Below are positions 32,070 to 37,008 of a DNA stretch of 37,008 bases, in pieces; position 1 is the first letter of the stretch, and each line of letters starts with the position of its first letter. Both the position numbers and the translations under genes were made by a program. Source of the stretch: Achromobacter sp. Bel (GTDB lineage: Bacteria > Pseudomonadota > Gammaproteobacteria > Burkholderiales > Burkholderiaceae_B); assembly GCF_012928505.1 (NCBI RefSeq), contig NZ_JABBJN010000057.1:1-37008 (forward strand), given 5' to 3'. Below the pieces are notes generated by a model. That model saw only the letters and a list, made by a program, of their open reading frames with translations. It was not told the DNA's origin and did no database searches.

Positions 32070-32741
32070 ATGCAAGAAATCAGAACTCCCAACACTCGCG
32101 AATCCATCCTGGACACCGCCGAAGCGCTGTTTGCGCAACAAGGCCACGATGGAACATCGATGCGGCAGATTACGGGCGCGGCTGGCGTCAATCTGGCGTC
32201 GGTGAACTATCACTTCGGCTCCAAAGAGTCCCTCGTCCAGGCGGTGCTCAAACGTCGCCTGGAAGTCTTGAACCGCGAACGCCTGCGCCTGTTGGATGAA
32301 CTGGAGTCGCAATCCGGCGGCAAGCCCCTGAAGCCCTCGCTGATCGTGGACGCATTCTTCGGCACCTTGCTGCGCCTGGCCGCGGATCCGGCCCAGGCGG
32401 GCAGCACATTCCTGCCGCTGCTTGAACGAACCATGACCGACCCGTCCGACTTCATCCGCGCGCTGTTCGCCGAGGAATACGCCGACGTGCTGGAGCGCTA
32501 CCGCAATGCCCTGTTCGCCGCGCTGCCCGACGTGCCCAAGGCCGAAATCGTCTGGCGCTTCCAATTCATGCTGGGCGCCACCTCGTACGCGATCATCGGT
32601 ACGGACCTGCTCCGGTCCGTCACGGGATGGACGCTGGACGAAGCCGAGCAACCCGACAACCCCGACCTGCTGCTGCCCCGGCTGATGAGCTTCCTGCTGG
32701 GCGGACTGCGCGCGCCGCTTCCACCCGTGGCGGGCACGTAG
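32070..32741 (+). CDS. TetR-family regulator, PsrA-like
   Basis: A 223-aa TetR-type repressor. The helix-turn-helix part TRESILDTAEALFAQQGHDG, SMRQITGAAGVNLASVNYHF and GSKESLVQAV is close in wording to Pseudomonas PsrA, which senses long-chain fatty acids and represses beta-oxidation genes and itself; the later VWRFQFMLGATSYAIIG matches the same family's C-terminal region. ATG 32070 is chosen because the open frame further up (to 32001) runs through the operator. The fatty-acid oxidation genes follow 58 bases downstream on the same strand. Control of fadE by this protein is inferred from neighbourhood, family and operator. Confidence 0.88.
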   Translation: MQEIRTPNTRESILDTAEALFAQQGHDGTSMRQITGAAGVNLASVNYHFGSKESLVQAVLKRRLEVLNRERLRLLDELESQSGGKPLKPSLIVDAFFGTLLRLAADPAQAGSTFLPLLERTMTDPSDFIRALFAEEYADVLERYRNALFAALPDVPKAEIVWRFQFMLGATSYAIIGTDLLRSVTGWTLDEAEQPDNPDLLLPRLMSFLLGGLRAPLPPVAGT

Positions 32742-32749
32742 CCGCCCCG

Positions 32750-32759
32750 CCCCCCCCCC
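32750..32759. repeat. C10 homopolymer upstream of fadE
   Basis: Ten consecutive C lie nine bases after the regulator stop and 40 bases before the fadE start codon, preceded by GCCGCCCCG. Long C tracts are prone to slipped-strand length change; in the related Bordetella fimbrial promoters C tracts cause phase variation. Here the tract lies in the regulator-fadE gap, with no clear promoter elements around it. Confidence 0.6.
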
Positions 32760-32799
32760 GGACCGGCCACCAGAACAGAACACATACGGAGACAAAGAA

Positions 32800-35148
32800 A
32801 TGAACGCAGTCCTCATCGCGCTGGTGGCAATCGCGCTTCTTGCCGCCGTCTTGCTGGGCGTGCGCCCGATCCGGCGCGCGCTACTGTCGGCGCCGATCTT
32901 CAACCTGTACCGGAAAGTGCTGCCGCAGATGTCGGACACCGAGCGCGATGCGCTGGAGGCCGGCACGGTATGGTGGGAGGGCGAACTGTTCCGCGGCCGG
33001 CCGGACTGGAGCCGCCTGCTGGCCTATCCGCGCCCGCGCCTGACCGAACAGGAGCAGCACTTCCTGGACAACCAGGCCGAAGCCGCCTGCCGCATGGTCG
33101 ATGACTGGAGCGTTACGCAGGAACGCCACGACCTGCCCGCCGACGTCTGGAGCTACCTGAAGTCCCAGGGGTTCCTGGGCATGATCATCCCCAAGGAATA
33201 TGGCGGCCTGGCCTTCTCGGCCTATGCGCATTCCGAAATCGTCACCAAGCTGTCCACGCGCTCATCCGCGTTGGCGGTGTCCGTCATGGTGCCCAATTCC
33301 CTCGGCCCCGCCGAACTGCTGCTGCATTACGGCACCGACGAACAGAAGAACCACTACCTGCCCCGCCTTGCGCGCGGCGAAGACGTGCCCGCTTTCGCCC
33401 TGACCAGCCCCTGGGCCGGATCGGACGCCGCAGCCATCCCCGACAGCGGCATCGTCTGCAAGGGCGAATGGCAGGGCCGCGAAGTGATCGGCATGCGGGT
33501 CACGTGGGACAAGCGCTACATCACCCTGGCGCCCGTCTGCACCCTGCTGGGACTGGCGTTCCGCCTGTATGACCCAGAAGGCCTGCTGGGCGGCAAGAAG
33601 GACCTGGGCATCACGTGCGCGCTGGTGCCGCATGACCACCCTGGCGTGGACACCGGCCGCCGCCACTTCCCGCTGAACGCAATGTTCATGAACGGGCCCA
33701 CCCGCGGCACCGATGTCTTCATGCCGCTGGATTTCATCATCGGCGGCCCTGCCATGGCCGGCCAGGGCTGGCGCATGCTGATGGAATGCCTGGCCGCGGG
33801 CCGTTCCATTTCGCTGCCCTCGTCCAACACCGGCATGTCCAAGTTGACTGCCCGCGCCGTGGGCGGCTATGCCCGCGTGCGCAGCCAGTTCCGCACACCG
33901 GTCGGCAAGTTCGAAGGCGTCGAAGAGGCGCTGGCGCGCATCGGCGGCAATACCTACATGATGGATGCGGCGCGCAGCATGACGGCGGGCGCCGTGGACC
34001 TGGGCGAAAAGCCCTCCGTCGTGTCGGCGATCGTCAAATACCATGTGACCGAACGCGCCCGCCAGGTGGTCAACGATGGCATGGACGTGATCGGCGGCAA
34101 GGGCATCTGCCTGGGCCCCAACAACTTCCTGGGCCGCGCGTACCAGCAGATCCCGATCGGCATCACCGTGGAAGGCGCCAACATCCTGACGCGCAGCCTG
34201 ATCATCTTCGGCCAGGGCGCAATCCGCTGCCACCCATATGTACTCGCCGAAATGCAGGCCGCCCAATCGCCGGACAAGAAGCAAGGCCTGGCGGATTTCG
34301 ACCGGGCGTTCTGGGGCCATGTCGGCTTTGTCGCCCGCAACAAGCTGCGCGCGCTGGGCACCGCGCTGACGGGCGCCCGCTACGTCAGCGTGAACGCCGA
34401 TGTCGCGCCGGACATGTTGCGCTACTACCGGCTGCTTAGCCGCTACTCCGCCGCCTTCGCCTTGCTGGCCGACACCTCGATGCTGGTGCTGGGCGGCAGC
34501 CTGAAGCGCCGCGAACGCCTGTCGGCGCGCCTGGGCGACGTGCTCTCGCAGATGTACCTGATCAGCGCCACGCTAAAGCGCTTCGAAGACGAAGGCCGCC
34601 AGGCCGCCGACTCGCCGCTTGCGCACTGGTCCATCCAGGACGCGCTGTTCAAGCTGCAGGAAGCGTTCGACGGCGTGCTGGACAACTACCCCAACCGCTT
34701 CGTCGCCTGGAGCCTGGCGCGCATCATCTTCCCGTGGGGCCGGACGCAATCGCTGCCCTCCGACCAACTGGGCCAGGACGTGGCGCGGCTGCTGATCAAC
34801 CCCAGCGCCACGCGCGACCGGCTGACCGCAGGCTGCCACCTGCCCGCCACCGCCGACGAGCCCGTGGGCGCCATTGAACAGGCGCTGGCCGCCACGCTGG
34901 AGGCCGAACCCATCGAAGCCAAGATCCGCGAACTGGAAAAGCGCGGCGCGCTGGAAGGCAACCCGCAGGCCAATGTGCGCGACATCGCCGACGCCGCGTA
35001 CGCCGCCGGCGGCATCACCGCCGAAGAATATGCCGTGGTGAAACGCCGCAACAGCTTGCGCGATACCGTCGTGAAAGTGGATGATTTCCCCTTCGACCTC
35101 GGTGCGTCGGACGCGGCCAGGCCCGCCGGCGAGCTCAAGGTCGCCTAG
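32800..35148 (+). CDS. fadE: Acyl-CoA dehydrogenase, FadE type
   Basis: A 782-aa protein of the large FadE class (E. coli 814), which catalyses the first, FAD-dependent step of fatty-acid beta-oxidation. It starts with a hydrophobic segment (about 2-22) as FadE does, then the acyl-CoA dehydrogenase core: GFLGMIIPKEYGGLAFSAYA, FALTSPWAGSDAAAIPDSG, and the catalytic Glu E458 in TVEGANILTRSLIIFGQGA. The C-terminal third is the extra FadE-specific domain (YPNRFVAWSLARIIFPWG). GGAGA lies seven bases before ATG 32800. It leads a set with a thiolase and a hydratase/dehydrogenase, downstream of the PsrA-like regulator. Confidence 0.95.
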   Translation: MNAVLIALVAIALLAAVLLGVRPIRRALLSAPIFNLYRKVLPQMSDTERDALEAGTVWWEGELFRGRPDWSRLLAYPRPRLTEQEQHFLDNQAEAACRMVDDWSVTQERHDLPADVWSYLKSQGFLGMIIPKEYGGLAFSAYAHSEIVTKLSTRSSALAVSVMVPNSLGPAELLLHYGTDEQKNHYLPRLARGEDVPAFALTSPWAGSDAAAIPDSGIVCKGEWQGREVIGMRVTWDKRYITLAPVCTLLGLAFRLYDPEGLLGGKKDLGITCALVPHDHPGVDTGRRHFPLNAMFMNGPTRGTDVFMPLDFIIGGPAMAGQGWRMLMECLAAGRSISLPSSNTGMSKLTARAVGGYARVRSQFRTPVGKFEGVEEALARIGGNTYMMDAARSMTAGAVDLGEKPSVVSAIVKYHVTERARQVVNDGMDVIGGKGICLGPNNFLGRAYQQIPIGITVEGANILTRSLIIFGQGAIRCHPYVLAEMQAAQSPDKKQGLADFDRAFWGHVGFVARNKLRALGTALTGARYVSVNADVAPDMLRYYRLLSRYSAAFALLADTSMLVLGGSLKRRERLSARLGDVLSQMYLISATLKRFEDEGRQAADSPLAHWSIQDALFKLQEAFDGVLDNYPNRFVAWSLARIIFPWGRTQSLPSDQLGQDVARLLINPSATRDRLTAGCHLPATADEPVGAIEQALAATLEAEPIEAKIRELEKRGALEGNPQANVRDIADAAYAAGGITAEEYAVVKRRNSLRDTVVKVDDFPFDLGASDAARPAGELKVA

Positions 35149-35159
35149 GGAGGCATCGA

Positions 35160-36455
35160 ATGGCATTCAAACCGGTTTACGTCGTCGACGGCGCCCGTAC
35201 GCCCTTCCTGAAAGCGCGCACCGGGCCCGGGCCCTTTTCCGCCGGCGACCTGGCCGTGCAGGCGGGCCGCGGCCTGCTGCTGCGCCAGCCCTTCGCGCCC
35301 ACGGACTTCGACGAGGTCATCGTGGGCTGCGCCGCGCCGTCGCCCGATGAAGTGAACATCGGCCGCGTCATCGCGCTGCGCCTGGGCTGTGGCAACCAGG
35401 TGCCCGGCTGGACGGTGATGCGCAATTGCGCATCGGGCATGCAGGCCCTGGATTCCGGCATCGCCAACATCCAGTCCGGCCGTTCGGAACTGGTGCTGGC
35501 GGGAGGCACGGACGCCCTCTCGCGCGCGCCGCTGTTGTTCTCGGACGACATGGTGCGCTGGCTGGCCGGCTGGTACGCGGCCCGCGGCATCGGCGCCAAG
35601 CTGGCCACCTTGCGGCGTTTCAGGCTGAAGAGCCTGGCCCCGGTCATCGGCTTGTTGAAGGGCCTGACGGACCCCGTCGTGGGCCTGTCGATGGGCCAGA
35701 CCGCCGAGAACGTCGCCACCCGCTTCGGCATCGATCGCGCCGCCATGGACGCCTATTCGGCCGGCAGCCACCAGCGCGCGCTGGCGGCCCGCGCAGCCGG
35801 CAGCATGACCGAGATCACGCCGTTGATCGACACCCAAGGCAAGCTGTACCCCGAGGACGACGGCGTGCGCGAAGACTCCACGCCCGAAAAACTGGCCAAG
35901 CTCAAGCCCGTGTTCGATAAGCCCTGGGGCAACATCACCGCCGGCAACAGTTCGCAAGTGACCGACGGCGCGGCCATGCTGGTGCTGGCCTCCGAAGAGG
36001 CCGTCGCCAAATGGAACCTGCGCCCGCTGGGCCGCATTGTCGACAGCCAGTGGGCGGGGCTGGATCCCGCGCAGATGGGCCTGGGGCCGGTGCATGCGGC
36101 CACGCCCATTCTGCAGCGCCACGGCCTGGGCTTGAACGACCTGGATTTGTGGGAGATCAACGAGGCCTTCGCCGCCCAGGTGCTAGGCTGCCTGGCCGCC
36201 TGGCGCGACGAGGCCTATTGCCAAGCACACTTCGGTACGCCAGCATGGGGGTCGCTAGACCCCGGCAAACTCAATGTGGATGGCGGCGCCATCGCGATCG
36301 GGCATCCCGTAGGGGCTTCCGGCGCCCGCATCGTGCTGCACCTGCTTGACGCTCTGAAGCGCCGCCGCGCTAAGCGGGGCATGGCAGCCATTTGCATCGG
36401 TGGCGGCCAAGGCGGCGCAATGCTGGTTGAAACCCTGGACGAGGACCGCCCATGA
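35160..36455 (+). CDS. Acetyl-CoA C-acyltransferase, FadI type
   Basis: A 431-aa thiolase, the length of FadI (436) rather than FadA (387). It cleaves 3-ketoacyl-CoA to acetyl-CoA and a shortened acyl-CoA. The acyl-accepting Cys is C90 in NCASGMQA, H382 lies in GGAIAIGHPVGASGAR and the second catalytic Cys C412 in CIGGGQGGAM; EINEAFAAQ is also present. It follows fadE by 11 bases (GGGAGG ribosome site overlapping the gap) and its stop overlaps the next start as ATGA, so beta subunit and alpha subunit of the complex are translationally coupled. Confidence 0.93.
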   Translation: MAFKPVYVVDGARTPFLKARTGPGPFSAGDLAVQAGRGLLLRQPFAPTDFDEVIVGCAAPSPDEVNIGRVIALRLGCGNQVPGWTVMRNCASGMQALDSGIANIQSGRSELVLAGGTDALSRAPLLFSDDMVRWLAGWYAARGIGAKLATLRRFRLKSLAPVIGLLKGLTDPVVGLSMGQTAENVATRFGIDRAAMDAYSAGSHQRALAARAAGSMTEITPLIDTQGKLYPEDDGVREDSTPEKLAKLKPVFDKPWGNITAGNSSQVTDGAAMLVLASEEAVAKWNLRPLGRIVDSQWAGLDPAQMGLGPVHAATPILQRHGLGLNDLDLWEINEAFAAQVLGCLAAWRDEAYCQAHFGTPAWGSLDPGKLNVDGGAIAIGHPVGASGARIVLHLLDALKRRRAKRGMAAICIGGGQGGAMLVETLDEDRP

Positions 36456-37008
36456 CGACACTGGACTCGCTATCGCACTGGCGCCTGGAGCGCGACGCCG
36501 ATGGCCTGGCGTGGCTGACGTTCGACCGCGCGGGCAGCGCCGTCAACGCCTTGTCGGCCGACACCATGGCCGAGCTTGCCGTGGTGCTGGATGCGCTGGA
36601 CGCCGCGCCGCCCAAGGGCCTGATCATCCAATCCGGCAAGGCCACGGGATTCATCGTGGGCGCTGACGTCAATGAGTTCGCCAGCCTGGACACGCCCGAG
36701 CAAGGCCGCGCGCTGGTGGCCCGCGGCTGGAACCTGTTCAAGCGCCTGGCCGCCGTGCGCTACCCCACGCTGGCCCTGATCCAGGGGCATTGCCTGGGCG
36801 GCGGACTGGAGCTGGCGCTGGCCTGCCGCTATCGGCTCGTCGCGGACCAGCCCGGCACATCGCTGGCGCTGCCCGAGGTCATGCTGGGCATTTTCCCCGG
36901 CTGGGGCGGGATGCTGCGCTTGCCGCAGGTGATCGGCGCGCCCGCCGCGCTGGACATGATGCTGACCGGCCGTGGAGCCGACGCCCGCCGCGCTGCCAGA
37001 TCGGAAGA
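36452..37008 (+). CDS. FadJ/FadB-type enoyl-CoA hydratase/3-hydroxyacyl-CoA dehydrogenase, N-terminal part
   Basis: The first 185 codons of the multifunctional beta-oxidation alpha subunit, cut by the window end. The visible crotonase domain has the oxyanion-hole stretch SGKATGFIVGADVNEF, IQGHCLGGGLELALACRYR with the first catalytic Glu, and ALPEVMLGIFPGWGGMLRLPQVIG with the second. The dehydrogenase half is missing. The reading frame is trustworthy to about base 36997; the last three residues (RSE) come from bases that match sequencing adapter and do not follow the family, which normally continues ARRAxxLGLVD. The start overlaps the thiolase stop. Confidence 0.88.
   Translation, partial: MTTLDSLSHWRLERDADGLAWLTFDRAGSAVNALSADTMAELAVVLDALDAAPPKGLIIQSGKATGFIVGADVNEFASLDTPEQGRALVARGWNLFKRLAAVRYPTLALIQGHCLGGGLELALACRYRLVADQPGTSLALPEVMLGIFPGWGGMLRLPQVIGAPAALDMMLTGRGADARRAARSE
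36998..37008. other. Probable Illumina adapter remnant at contig end
   Basis: The last eleven bases are AGATCGGAAGA, the exact beginning of the common TruSeq-type adapter (AGATCGGAAGAGC). They interrupt a well-conserved part of the hydratase gene. An exact 11-base match placed exactly at the sequence end is very unlikely by chance, so these bases are probably not genomic. Confidence 0.9.

Noticed and set aside
1..37008. CRISPR arrays, tRNA or rRNA genes, transposases and integrases
   Set aside because: No regularly spaced repeat series, no tRNA-like cloverleaf with its conserved arms, no rRNA stretches and no recombinase motifs were seen on reading both strands.

Overview
The window is a GC-rich (mid-60s % by eye) stretch of beta-proteobacterial chromosome. 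Gene content and order (MocR regulator/gabT/gabD, EpsC-type serine acetyltransferase, class II sirtuin, FadE/FadI/FadJ-type set) fit the Alcaligenaceae, Achromobacter/Bordetella group; this is judged from protein character, not from a database search. The right edge is probably a contig end: the last 11 bases (36998-37008) match the start of a common Illumina adapter and break the reading frame of a fatty-acid oxidation gene.

Layout. (1) 1-3340: a truncated MocR/GabR-type regulator (minus) diverges from gabT-gabD, the GABA to succinate route. (2) 3340-6400: an inositol-monophosphatase-family gene (plus) sits between two copies of a 26-bp DnaA-box-like dyad; then a sirtuin and a serine O-acetyltransferase (minus), the latter preceded by a 19-codon leader ORF whose stop overlaps its start. 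(3) 6475-14124 (minus): wza, wzc, phosphomannomutase/phosphoglucomutase, pgi, galE, i.e. export machinery plus sugar-phosphate and UDP-galactose supply. (4) 14125-14368: divergent control region with an RcsAB-box-like 14-mer, an ops-like heptamer and a T9/hairpin leader. (5) 14369-27642 (plus): a 13-gene colanic-acid-like operon: wcaJ, gmm, manC, vanZ-like, gmd, fcl, wzx, GT2, wzy-like, GT4, GT2, wcaF, wcaI, closed by an 18-bp perfect hairpin. (6) 27751-29519 (minus): two tandem LuxR/NarL-type regulators, both with Gly in place of the phospho-accepting Asp. (7) 30081-31682 (minus): a two-domain protein with a GINT1_N-like beta-propeller half that is markedly AT-richer than the other half. (8) 32070 to the end (plus): a PsrA-like TetR regulator with a PsrA-type operator at its own promoter, then fadE, a FadI-type thiolase and the start of a FadJ/FadB-type gene.

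How it fits together. Pgi, the PMM/PGM and ManC turn fructose-6-P into GDP-mannose; Gmd and Fcl make GDP-L-fucose; GalE makes UDP-galactose. WcaJ starts the lipid-linked unit, four glycosyltransferases and WcaF complete it, Wzx flips it, the Wzy-like protein polymerises it, and Wzc/Wza control length and export. No wzb-type phosphatase, galU or ugd is present here. The two Asp-less regulators and the mosaic GINT1_N-like gene at the cluster edge are the least ordinary parts.
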